Positions 44,126 to 52,142 of a DNA stretch of 64,000 nucleotides are shown one piece after another. Under the pieces are notes generated by a model. That model saw nothing but the letters and a program-made list of their open reading frames with translations. It was not told where the DNA came from and ran no database searches. Every line of letters starts with the position of its first letter. Position 1 is the first letter of the stretch. The DNA is from Nostoc sp. CHAB 5836 (GTDB lineage Bacteria; Cyanobacteriota; Cyanobacteriia; Cyanobacteriales; Nostocaceae), in NCBI RefSeq assembly GCF_020829445.1, contig NZ_JAIVFV010000001.1, forward strand, positions 1 to 64,000, given 5' to 3'. The position numbers and the translations under genes were made by a program.

Positions 44126-45318
44126 CGATTTCCCCCAATTTCACCCATCCGCCAGAGGTCACCAAGACTATAATTTTCTAGCCAATTTTTCAGTTTATCA
44201 GGTTCAAGGCGGCGGAGGTGAGAGCCTTTTTCATCGCGTTCACACACCAGGACTGATTCAGGATATTCACTTAAAGCAGAAACTAAAGCATCAGAATGGG
44301 TAGTAACTATGATTTGAGTTCGCCCTGATGCTTCTATTAACATTTCTGCAATAGTCGGTAAAATATCTGGATGTAAACCAATCTCTGGTTCTTCAAGACA
44401 AATAAGTGGTGGTGGAGTTGGGTCAAGCAGTAAAGCCATTAAAAATAAATACCGAAGTGTACCATCAGATAAACGATTTGCAGAAATTGGTTGAATAAGT
44501 CCTTTTTCACGAATAAATATTTGTACTGTACCACCATATATTCTTACATCGAAATCCTCTGCTGATTCATAAAAAATTTTGAGCTTTTCAATAAGTTTTC
44601 TCCTACCTATTTTGTATTGTAAATCATTTGAAAACAAACCTAAATTACTCCCATCTTCTAGTAAAGGATGTTGGGGTAAGTCAGTTTTTTGAGCATTTCT
44701 TGGTTCTGAATATCGTCCCATCTGCCAGTGACGATATAAAGCAATTTTGGAAAATTCTGTGCTGAGATAAGAGAGTTCTGGATACAAATCTGGGTCTTTT
44801 ATTTGAGATAAAACAGACTGATCGGGAATCAAATCTTCTCGGCGAAGAGAGCGTTTTAATGGTTCTCCATTATTCTCCATTTGGTTGATATTTAAAACGG
44901 GACGACCTCTTTGGTAACGATAGTAAAAATAGACATCTGCTTGACCTGTATATCTTTGTTCATTTTCTATAGCTTCATCCACTAACTCTAGTCTGTTAAC
45001 AATTGAAGTCAGGTTCACATAATAGCGCAAATTTTGGGATCTTTGAGGATAATTTAAAGTAGCTTCTATTTTGGCTACTGGATTTTCTTGTCCACCCTTC
45101 CACAAAAATTCGCTAATGCCTCCCCCTTGCCTAAATGGGGCGGGTAAGTCTGTCGGTGTCGCCCTTAAAATTCCAATTGCTTCAATAAAATTAGATTTCC
45201 CAGAAGCATTAGATCCAATTAATACATTCAAAGGTTGCAGTTCAATTTCTTCACCCTCACTTCCATAAGAAAGGAAGTTTTCTAATCGCAGAGTGCGGAT
45301 AAATCTTTTACCTTCCAT
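44119..45318 (-). CDS. AAA (AAA_21/OLD-like) ATPase
   Basis: A 399-residue SMC/ABC-type ATPase. Residues 7-50 hold the N-terminal strand IRTLRLENFLSYG and Walker A VLIGSNASGKSNFIEA. The C-terminal half holds the ABC signature-like ANRLSDGTLRYLF, Walker B PLICLEEPEIGLHPD, and the D-loop/His switch region QIIVTTHSDALVSAL. A ~200-residue insert between the halves is not a coiled coil. It closely resembles ATPases of OLD, PARIS and similar anti-phage systems. It lacks a fused TOPRIM domain, which the next gene supplies with a 7-bp overlap. No HIP1 site in the gene. Confidence 0.88.
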   Translation of the reverse strand: MEGKRFIRTLRLENFLSYGSEGEEIELQPLNVLIGSNASGKSNFIEAIGILRATPTDLPAPFRQGGGISEFLWKGGQENPVAKIEATLNYPQRSQNLRYYVNLTSIVNRLELVDEAIENEQRYTGQADVYFYYRYQRGRPVLNINQMENNGEPLKRSLRREDLIPDQSVLSQIKDPDLYPELSYLSTEFSKIALYRHWQMGRYSEPRNAQKTDLPQHPLLEDGSNLGLFSNDLQYKIGRRKLIEKLKIFYESAEDFDVRIYGGTVQIFIREKGLIQPISANRLSDGTLRYLFLMALLLDPTPPPLICLEEPEIGLHPDILPTIAEMLIEASGRTQIIVTTHSDALVSALSEYPESVLVCERDEKGSHLRRLEPDKLKNWLENYSLGDLWRMGEIGGNRW

Positions 45319-45622
45319 TCAATTTTCCTATTTCCTATTTAGTTAATTATCTATATTTTATTAATGTCATAGATGTTAGTAACTATGCAAACAAATTCCA
45401 TAACATTCAACGATAACATGATGTTAGAAGTAATTATTTTTGATTTATTCAAGAGGTCTACAGAGTTAGGACTTACGCACTCGTGACGAAAAACTAAGCC
45501 TTTGCGATTACTTCGCTCCACTCGTAATGACGTAAAATCGTAGTCCGTGCGTAAGTCCTAAGAGTAAAAAATTGCGTAATTACTCTATCTAACTGGCTAT
45601 ATTTCGCTAAGTTTTTGATGAT
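45319..45622. other. gap with one MITE between ATPase and phoD
   Basis: The spacer has the promoter region of the ATPase pair (45319-45460, AT-rich) and the MITE at 45468-45559. No gene. Confidence 0.5.
45468..45559. mobile_element. MITE-like element, AGGACTTACGCA family
   Basis: A short 92-bp copy with ends TTAGGACTTACGCAC and GTGCGTAAGTCCTAA (counting two flanking bases on each side). The inside is ATTACTTCGCTCCACTCGTAATGACG. Flanking bases show only a weak duplication. Confidence 0.65.
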
Positions 45623-47239
45623 TTATTTTTCTGGCGGTAAATCTACACTGTAAATAGTTTTCCCCGCCAAGTTACGCAGTGATACGGTCATCACCTTTGA
45701 ATCAGCATCAATTTTAACTCCTCCAAAGAATTGCAAACCTTCACTTGGGGGTCGATTTGGTTTTGTATCTGGAGGAAGGCTTTGAAATATTAATTGTGGG
45801 CCAAAGGTATTTTCCAATTGGTTAGGCCCAAATGTCCCGGAGTTAAGAGGCCCGGCGACAAACTCCCAAAAAGGCTTAAAGTCGGTAAACTGTGCTTTAG
45901 CGGGGTCGTAATAGTGGGCTGCTGCATAATGTACGTCAGCAGTTAACCAAACAACATTCTGGATATTTTTATTTTTGATAAATCGTAGTAAATCGGCAAC
46001 TTCTAGTTCTCTTCCTAAAACCGGGCCATCTCCATTAGCCCAAGCTTCAAAATCAGTGCTACCGTCTCTAATTATCAGCCCTAAAGGCATATCACTAGCA
46101 ATCACTTTCCATGTTGCTTTTGATGACAGCAACTGCTTCTTCAGCCATTGTATTTGTGTTATGCCCAAAAATTCTGTTTCTTTACTTGGTACTGGCTGAT
46201 TGTTGGGAGTATTTGGCCCCCGGTAGGTGCGCTCATCCAGCATGAAAATGTCTAATAATGGGCCATACTTGAAGGAGCGATAAATTCTGGCTTTGTCTGG
46301 ATTATTGGTTGTATATCCAATAGGCAGATATTCTAAAAATGCTTGTCTTGCTCTTCTAGCTAGCAAGTTCACATCTTTAACTGTATATCGGTCATCGTTT
46401 TGGAGAAATTCTCCAGGATACCAGTTATTTGTGGTTTCGTGGTCGTCCCACTGTGCCAATATGGGAACTTCAGCGTAGAAACGCTTGATGTTTTCATCCA
46501 GTAAATTGTAGATATAGTTACCACGAAATTCTGTGAGAGTCTCCGCTACTTTGGATTTTTCTGGTGTAGTGATGTTTCTCCAGATTGTGCCATCGTCTAG
46601 AATTACTTCTGGTTCAATGATGCCATCGGCATAAATATTATCGCCAGAATGGATGAAGAAATCGGGATTAAGTTGGCGCATAGTTTCGTAAATTTTCATC
46701 CCACCCAAATCAGGATTAATCCCCCATCCCTGACCGGCGGTGTCGCCACCCCAAACAAAGAATACATCTCGCCCAGATTTAGGGGGAGTTCGGAAAGTGC
46801 CTTTGACAGGAGCGCTGTACGTACCTTTATAATCTAAATCTTGGAAGATTACCCGATAAAATAATTGTTGGTCTGGTGGCAGGTTCCTCAGATAAAGTCG
46901 TGCTGTAAAGTCGCTATTTTTTAAAGCATCGGGCCCCACAACTCGCCGCACATTTCTAAAAGATTCACTAGTAGAATATTCTACGATTATTTTGGCAGGG
47001 CGATCGCTCTTACTCCAGATGACAATGCTATCATTAGATATGTCTCCACTAGCTACACCATAAGATATAGCAGGGCGCATTTTCTCTGATGTGATAATTG
47101 CAGGTGCTTGGGCAAAAACTTGTGATTTTGAGACGAAATTTGTGGAAATAATTCCACCGGCTGTGATACCTGAACGTAGCAAAAACTGGCGACGGTTTAG
47201 CTTCAATGGGTGATGAGATTCCATACTAAGTAATAGCAA
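45623..47239 (-). CDS. phoD: alkaline phosphatase D (PhoD) family protein
   Basis: A 538-residue secreted phosphodiesterase/phosphomonoesterase. The twin-arginine signal NRRQFLLRSGITAGGII (residues ~15-31) exports it folded. The PhoD_N beta domain (about 50-160) is followed by the metallophosphatase domain: FFVWGGDTAGQ, FFIHSGDNIYADG, WDDHETTNNW and VVWLTADVHYAA carry the Asp/His metal ligands for Fe/Ca. It releases phosphate from organic esters under phosphate limitation. A PHO box was not identified in the repeat-rich upstream region. Met6 is a possible start. Single gene. Confidence 0.93.
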   Translation of the reverse strand: MLLLSMESHHPLKLNRRQFLLRSGITAGGIISTNFVSKSQVFAQAPAIITSEKMRPAISYGVASGDISNDSIVIWSKSDRPAKIIVEYSTSESFRNVRRVVGPDALKNSDFTARLYLRNLPPDQQLFYRVIFQDLDYKGTYSAPVKGTFRTPPKSGRDVFFVWGGDTAGQGWGINPDLGGMKIYETMRQLNPDFFIHSGDNIYADGIIEPEVILDDGTIWRNITTPEKSKVAETLTEFRGNYIYNLLDENIKRFYAEVPILAQWDDHETTNNWYPGEFLQNDDRYTVKDVNLLARRARQAFLEYLPIGYTTNNPDKARIYRSFKYGPLLDIFMLDERTYRGPNTPNNQPVPSKETEFLGITQIQWLKKQLLSSKATWKVIASDMPLGLIIRDGSTDFEAWANGDGPVLGRELEVADLLRFIKNKNIQNVVWLTADVHYAAAHYYDPAKAQFTDFKPFWEFVAGPLNSGTFGPNQLENTFGPQLIFQSLPPDTKPNRPPSEGLQFFGGVKIDADSKVMTVSLRNLAGKTIYSVDLPPEK

Positions 47240-47384
47240 GCTTCAACTAAAGTATTACAATATAACTATGTACCATAGGTTGTTATGGCAAGAAGTAAAG
47301 ATTGAGTTATCTGAGGATTAATAAAACATATTTAGTTTTTTGTAATTATATTTGAGACTCATATTTGATTTTTGAAATACACCT

Positions 47385-47515
47385 TAAGTAGAGCGACGCA
47401 AATAAAGCTAACTGGCTAAGGCTGTCATTTGTTATTTGTCCTTAGTCATTTATAAGGGTTTCAGGTGTATTTACGTTTCGTAATATAGTTTGATTTATTG
47501 TTGCCGACTTACTTA
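47385..47515. mobile_element. MITE-like element (TAAGTAGGTCGG family)
   Basis: A third copy of the family, 131 bp. The left end TAAGTAGAGCGACGC is degenerate, the right end CCGACTTACTTA is intact, and GCTAACTGGCTAAGGC and TTTACGTTTCGTAA are inside. It has a mutated left terminus, so it is probably old. Confidence 0.6.
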
Positions 47516-47629
47516 AGCGAGCCAGTGTGTTGTAGAGGGAAGCTGTTCAATGCATCTGACTTTTCCCATTAAGTGGTGAAACAACTTTCATCGCAAGGGT
47601 TTCACACTAGACATAGGAGTGAAAAAGAA

Positions 47630-47662
47630 TTGTTTTGACGTAGCAGTGCTACGTCAAAACAA
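47630..47662. repeat. near-perfect 33-bp palindrome
   Basis: TTGTTTTGACGTAGCA and its exact reverse complement TGCTACGTCAAAACAA are separated by a single G. It can form a very stable hairpin. It is 390 bp upstream of phoD and not near any gene end. Confidence 0.7.
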
Positions 47663-47674
47663 GGGTTCTGGGTT

Positions 47675-47727
47675 GGGAGAGGGGCTGGGGGTGAGGGAAA
47701 AGATTTAAGCAAAATTAAGATGCTCCC
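47675..47727. repeat. right half of the GGGAGCATCCCA element
   Basis: GGGAGAGGGGCTGGGGGTGA followed by GGGAAAAGATTTAAGC and ending TGCTCCC matches the 3' half of the 4159-4312 element. The left half is absent. Confidence 0.6.
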
Positions 47728-48148
47728 TTATTCTCAACAAATTAGTTTTAATGACAATAATCTACGAGAGAATAGGACTTTTGGATAGAGCTATAGTAAG
47801 CGTAGGCACAGCAGTCGTAGACATCGCTCCCTCAAGGAGATAAGGGGAAAAGTCAGCTTCAGATACAAGGACTTTTTCTCTGACGAGACGCTAGCGCGAA
47901 CGCGCCACTTGGGGGCGAAAGCGCGTAGCGGGACGAAGTCCGGTTTTGAACCTTTACTTTTTTTATAAAACCGGAATGATGGTGCGTCCCCCGAATCTGG
48001 AAGATATTTTTGTGGAATTAACAAAGTAATGGGGTTTAATTCCCCTGCCTCCACAGGCAGCACGTGAAAGTGTCGGGGTCTAAATCCCCCTCAGAAAACG
48101 TAATTACGAATTACGAATTATTTTAACGGGACGCCAGTTAGATTAACC

Positions 48149-48829
48149 TCATCCTCCTAACTGTCGCAGCATGGCTTCTACTCTTTCTACGCCATCTGAG
48201 TCATTGCGCCGCTTGTACAAGTCACGGGCTTTCTGAAGCAAGTTGTTGGCTTGTTTGGTTTGTCGTCTCTGTTTATACATTGAACCCATCAACTCATAAG
48301 TCTGGGCGTTGTTCTTATCCAAGTCGATTGCTTGTTCGTATGCCCAGGTAGCAGCAGTATAGTCTCCCATACGCGATTGCGTCACAGCCAATCCCAAATA
48401 GGCATTAACGTTGTTACGGTTCAACTGTATGGCACGACGATAACCTTCTTTCGCCCCAGCCGTGTCGCCCAAATTGGCTTTGATGTAACCCACAGCGTAG
48501 TAAAAATCACTGTTGTTAGGGTTGATGGCGATCGCCCGACGATAAGCTGTTAATGCTGCCTGGTAATTTCCCTGTTGAGCGTATAAGTAGCCAATGCCTG
48601 AATGGATTTTAGCATTCTTTTGATCTAGCCTAGCTGCTTGCTGATAAATTGCGATCGCACCACCATAATCTCCAGTATCTACTAATCTCCGTCCTTCTTC
48701 TAGCAGTTGCTTTAACTCTGGGTTTTTGGCTTGTGCCATTAATACCTGAGCCTGAGCTACTGAAGGTATGGTGAAGGCAAAATATCCTAGTAACACCACA
48801 CTAAACACGAATGATGTTGGCTTGTACAC
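48149..48829 (-). CDS. exported TPR-repeat protein
   Basis: A 226-residue protein with a signal peptide (residues 1-27, ending AQAQVLMAQA). Four to five TPR motifs follow between about 38 and 205 (ELKQLLEEGRRLVDTGDYGG, IHSGIGYLYAQQGNYQAAL, FYYAVGYIKANLGDTAGA, AYLGLAVTQSRMGDYTAAT and TYELMGSMYKQRRQ). TPR arrays are protein-binding scaffolds; the partner is not known. The protein would act in the periplasm or thylakoid lumen. It has an 800-bp gap with a MITE upstream. Confidence 0.85.
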   Translation of the reverse strand: MYKPTSFVFSVVLLGYFAFTIPSVAQAQVLMAQAKNPELKQLLEEGRRLVDTGDYGGAIAIYQQAARLDQKNAKIHSGIGYLYAQQGNYQAALTAYRRAIAINPNNSDFYYAVGYIKANLGDTAGAKEGYRRAIQLNRNNVNAYLGLAVTQSRMGDYTAATWAYEQAIDLDKNNAQTYELMGSMYKQRRQTKQANNLLQKARDLYKRRNDSDGVERVEAMLRQLGG

Positions 48830-49639
48830 AGTAAATTTCCTGAAATTTTAGAGAACTTTTTTTCTTGTACATTAAAACAAAAATATGGACTTTTGAAAAC
48901 TGTATTTATTCGTATTAATTAAGATATTAATAGTTCATCTACTTTTCCTTTACAATCAGCACTGTCTAACCGAGTTTTTACTGAATAATCAAGTATCAGC
49001 TATCAAGGTTCAAATCAAGTTACCCGACAGGTAAATCAGTACAGCCGCAAAATGGCACTTTTTTTAGTCCGTAGTTATACCTGACAATTCAGCTTATGTG
49101 GAAAAGTCCACTAAAAACCTAACCTCCTAACCCCCTTGCCGATGCTTTAAGGGGGAAAATCAGAGTCTCTCTCCTTAAGAAATAGAAGTCAGGTTTTCCA
49201 GATGCCGTAAAAAGTCAGAGTAGTTATACGTGTTAACCGGAAAATCTCAACAGGCATCTGACTTAATTCTAGATGTTGATGCGCCAAGTTGATAGGGTTT
49301 GTCATTCATTCCTGTTTTTTATTGAATTTAAGAATTTGGTGATTCTGTATCCAATTTGTCTCACATTTTTAGTCTTTGATATTACCCTTTGAGAAGTCGT
49401 CATCCCGGCGTTCATACTCTTTTTGGTCATTACACGGTAAGATAAATTTAGTCAGTAAAATGTTCCTTTAAGTCATGGTTGATGTTGAGGACAATACTAA
49501 AGGTCGAAGCACAATCTAAAATTGTGTAACATAATATTTACCAAACTGGTATTCTGTCATCAAAGTTACAATTGCTCAAGTATTTTGATCAACTTTGAAT
49601 AATAAATATTAACTTATATTATTTCTAAGAGGTTAATTT
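48830..49639. other. gap with one MITE before the YbjQ gene
   Basis: Except for the MITE at 49081-49218, this 810-base region is AT-rich with no credible gene on either strand. It should hold promoters for the flanking divergent genes. Confidence 0.5.
49081..49218. mobile_element. MITE-like element, CTGACAATTCAGG family (copy 2)
   Basis: 138 bp, with left end CTGACAATTCAGCTTATGTG and right end AAAAAGTCAG. The exact 10-mer GTAGTTATAC is found immediately to the left and one base to the right, a target duplication. The interior equals the other copies (ACCTAACCTCCTAACCCCC). Confidence 0.8.
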
Positions 49640-49975
49640 ATGATTATAACTACCACTGATGTGATTCAAGGAGCAGTCATTGAGTCATATTTAGGTATTG
49701 TGACAGCAGAAATAGTCTACGGCAGCAATTTCTTGCGGGATTTTTTGGCTGGTATTCGAGATATTATCGGTGGACGCACTGGTAGCTATGAGCGTCTCTT
49801 TGAGCAGGGTCAACGCAAGGCATTAGAAGAATTAGAACAACGGGCACAACGTTTAGGAGCAAATGCTGTAATCGGAATTGAAATTGATACTGGCACAATC
49901 AATCTTGACCAGTCAGGAGTTCTTTTGCTGATTACTGCTACAGGTACTGCTGTTAAAATAATTCGTAATAAGTAA
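49640..49975 (+). CDS. YbjQ/UPF0145 family protein
   Basis: A 111-residue protein of the YbjQ (UPF0145) family. It has TTTDVIQGAVIESYLGIVTAEIV at the N-terminus (in pieces), GGRTGSYERLFEQGQRKALEEL in the middle and the final strand GTAVKI. The family forms pentameric beta barrels and is sometimes called heavy-metal-binding, without firm evidence. AGAGG at 49628-49632 is a ribosome-binding site. The stop TAA is the second TAA of a MITE terminus, and the last residue (Lys) is encoded by it. Confidence 0.85.
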   Translation: MIITTTDVIQGAVIESYLGIVTAEIVYGSNFLRDFLAGIRDIIGGRTGSYERLFEQGQRKALEELEQRAQRLGANAVIGIEIDTGTINLDQSGVLLLITATGTAVKIIRNK

Positions 49976-50020
49976 GTCGGTGAGAATAAATCAAACTAGA
50001 TTAAGTAATGTAAAAAATCT
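49969..50020. repeat. truncated TAAGTAGGTCGG-family terminus
   Basis: TAAGTAAGTCGGTGAGAATA and the next ~30 bases align with the first 50 bases of the 4335-4458 element. No second terminus is found; the following region (50030-50140) holds other repeats (CGTCTCGTAGAGA and GGACTAAAGTCC). Confidence 0.5.
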
Positions 50021-50164
50021 TGATATTAGTTTGTAGTGTTCGCATAGCGTCTCGTAGAGAGGGCTACCCTACGGGAACGCTCCGCGAACAGCCCTCAAAT
50101 GAGGACTAAAGTCCTTACTACGAGACGCTACGCCAACACCAATACTACTCGGTTAATAATATTT

Positions 50165-50240
50165 GTAGGTTGGGTTGAGCCAATGCGAAACCCAACAAAT
50201 CACGCTCTTCGGTTGGGTTTCGTTCCTCAACCCAACCTAC
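50165..50240. mobile_element. MITE-like element, GTAGGTTGGGTTGAG termini
   Basis: A 76-bp unit with perfect 15-bp inverted ends GTAGGTTGGGTTGAG and CTCAACCCAACCTAC and a second inner pair (GAAACCCAAC, GTTGGGTTTC). Almost wholly palindromic. A longer copy is at 51427-51662. Confidence 0.7.
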
Positions 50241-50681
50241 ACATTTTTTATTTTTTTGCCAAAACCTACGCAGTATTACCTTGACTTCCCTCGGCACAAG
50301 GGAAGTAATGACGCTCTCTACGAGAGGTTCCGCCAGCGCGGACTTGCTTTACGTGACGTTAACGTAATTCGTAATTTAGTCTTGTTTTAAGTTTAATTGC
50401 ATACACTACTAAAGCTGGTTTGTTGTGGAAGTTAATAATTTAATTTTAATTTACAAACTTTCAAAATAAGAATTTATAAATAATTATTGAGATTCTAAAT
50501 AAATCATAAACTGTATTAAAAAGTTGCCAAATAAAGTCTATTTTTTCTAACTAAAGATAGAGTAATTAACTCTTTCTATTGATAGATATTAAAGCATATG
50601 GTTTAGTTATTTAATTATAGGTATAAACATGAATATACCTGAGCAGGAACTTTGCTGAAAAAGCAGTGGAGAACATAAGCG
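50241..50681. other. AT-rich spacer before the membrane protein gene
   Basis: The first 130 bases contain CTCTCTACGAGAGG and other repeat pieces. The remainder (50400-50660) is very AT-rich, without open frames of note, and probably carries the promoter. Confidence 0.5.
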
Positions 50682-51314
50682 ATGTCATACGTAAATCGGA
50701 CAGGTAATGACGTTATTCCTACTGACACTGTAGTAACAGGTCGAGTAGCTGAATATCATGATCGTGTTCGCTGGGGGCCGATTATTGCTGGTTTGTTAGT
50801 TTCTTTAGCTACACAATTAATTTTGAGTTCTATAATTGGTGCGATCGCAGCTGGTACAGTTGCAGGTTCAGCTGCGCCTAGAGCAATTGCCTCTAACGCT
50901 GCGGGTAATGCGGGACTTTGGTCAACTGTCGCTTTACTAATTTCCTTATTTACTGGTGGTTGGGTTACAGCCCGTGCTTGTGGGCCGATGAACCGCAATA
51001 CAGCTCTTCTTAACGGCGCAATTCTTTGGGCAACGACTTTGGCAGTTAGCTCATGGCTTTTAGCAAGTGGAGTATCGGGTGCTTTTGGTGTTGCTGCTTC
51101 CAACGCTGGGGAAGTCATAAACCAGGTACAACAGCAAGGTGGTATTAATGTACCACAAGCAAACATCAGCACCCAACAAGCTCGTGAAACGGCAGCTAAC
51201 TTACGTTCTGGATTGTGGTGGTTTGTGTTTGGTTCTTTGTTGGGTTTAGTAGCTGCAATGATAGGAGCCGTAGCTGGCGCTCGCAGTCCTCGTGCTAACA
51301 ATTACAATCCTTAA
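50682..51314 (+). CDS. hypothetical four-helix membrane protein
   Basis: A 210-residue protein with a soluble head (1-30) and four hydrophobic segments (about 32-58, 76-96, 105-128 and 180-202). The first and last are Gly/Ala-rich (GPIIAGLLVSLATQLILSS and VFGSLLGLVAAMIGAVAGAR). The third loop (about 135-175) is rich in Gln and Asn. The pattern resembles YrzE/TIGR04086-like integral membrane proteins, with no known function. GGAG at 50667 supports the start. I do not recognise a specific family. It has neighbours only in repeats. Confidence 0.6.
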   Translation: MSYVNRTGNDVIPTDTVVTGRVAEYHDRVRWGPIIAGLLVSLATQLILSSIIGAIAAGTVAGSAAPRAIASNAAGNAGLWSTVALLISLFTGGWVTARACGPMNRNTALLNGAILWATTLAVSSWLLASGVSGAFGVAASNAGEVINQVQQQGGINVPQANISTQQARETAANLRSGLWWFVFGSLLGLVAAMIGAVAGARSPRANNYNP

Positions 51315-51426
51315 ATAATTGTTTGAAAAATCAAATGTTATCAAGCAGAATTCAGGAGTCAGGAGTCAGAATTCAGAACGAATTTTGTACGACTGGCTCT
51401 TGAATAATCTTCGATTAAGAATATTC

Positions 51427-51662
51427 GTAGGTTGGGGAGCCACAGCGCCCTTGCGGGTTCCCCGACTTGAAGCACGTGGCGTTTGAGGAACGAAACCCAA
51501 CATTTTCTTTCTCTTTTAGGACTTACGCAATAACTTTCTGAAACTCTTATTCCTTTGTGTCCTTCTCCCAGAGGGAGACGCTGCGCGAATGCGGTTCGTT
51601 TTTTGATTATTTTGCGTAAGTGCTGTCTTTGTTGGGTTTCGCTTACGCTCAACCCAACCTAC
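51427..51662. mobile_element. MITE of GTAGGTTGGGTTGAG type, interrupted
   Basis: The left end GTAGGTTGGGGAGC (51427) and right end CTCAACCCAACCTAC (51662), with inner GAAACCCAAC and GTTGGGTTTC, belong to the 50165 family. Between the two inner repeats lies an AGGACTTACGCA-type element (51518-51624), so one MITE has landed inside another. Confidence 0.6.
51518..51624. mobile_element. nested MITE-like element, AGGACTTACGCA family
   Basis: Ends AGGACTTACGCAATAA and TTATTTTGCGTAAGTGCT (one substitution in the terminal heptamer). Interior CCTTCTCCCAGAGGGAGACG and GCGGTTCGTTTTTTGATTAT also occur in the 12745-12886 copy. Confidence 0.6.
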
Positions 51663-51816
51663 ACATTTTTATTTTTAGTCTTAACCGAACCGTATTGCCC
51701 AGATATGGGATTCGGGGAGCTAGAATTTCAAAATCCCTGTCCCAGATCTGGGAGAGGGATTTAGGGTGAGGGCGAAAACTACGGTTCTCAACTTAGATGA
51801 GGTTTATATCCCTAAT

Positions 51817-52077
51817 TCACCATTTCAAATATGAACTTTCAATTCCCTGCTCACGTCGAATTTTACCATCTTTTTCAAACCAAGCAATTACTTGCTGTGC
51901 TGTCAAATCTTCAATAGCAATTCCGTACTCTTGAGCAATATGCTTTAAAAGCTTCAGTGATGAAATTGTCAATCTTGTTAAAAACTTTTCTGAGGAAGAC
52001 AACAAAGCCGCGTCTACTTTTGCTGACTCTTCCAAGGTTAAAAATTGTGCTGATGGTTGCTGTGGTAGTACGTCCAT
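51817..52077 (-). CDS. conserved hypothetical protein downstream of sufR
   Basis: An 86-residue, mostly helical protein. The segment SAQFLTLEESAKVDAALLSS is followed by a helix-rich stretch (KFLTRLTISSLKLLKHIAQE) and ends in AQQVIAWFEKDGKIRREQGI. No motif that I recognise; no membrane helix. It lies 65 bp downstream of sufR on the same strand, so it may be read from the sufR promoter. Small proteins like this are seen beside suf genes in cyanobacteria, but a role in Fe-S biogenesis is unproven. The composition looks like a real gene. Confidence 0.6.
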   Translation of the reverse strand: MDVLPQQPSAQFLTLEESAKVDAALLSSSEKFLTRLTISSLKLLKHIAQEYGIAIEDLTAQQVIAWFEKDGKIRREQGIESSYLKW

Positions 52078-52142
52078 AAACGCTATTTCAAACTCACTTG
52101 GGCATTAGGCATTGGACATTAAAAAAAGACAAAATGAAACTT

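Larger units (their letters stand above)
47240..48148. other. repeat-rich gap between phoD and the TPR gene
   Basis: Beyond the two MITE pieces and the palindrome listed separately, this region carries a minus-strand small dispersed repeat at 47798-47830 (GTAGACATCGCTCC-type). It also has a copy of the GGGTTTAATTCCCCTGCCTC repeat (48031-48092) and ATTACGA units (48102-48120). The open frame at 47791-48063 is assembled from these repeats. Confidence 0.55.

Noticed and set aside
47791-48063. 90-codon minus-strand frame
   Set aside because: It is assembled from small dispersed repeats, with leucine/arginine-rich nonsense at its C-terminus.
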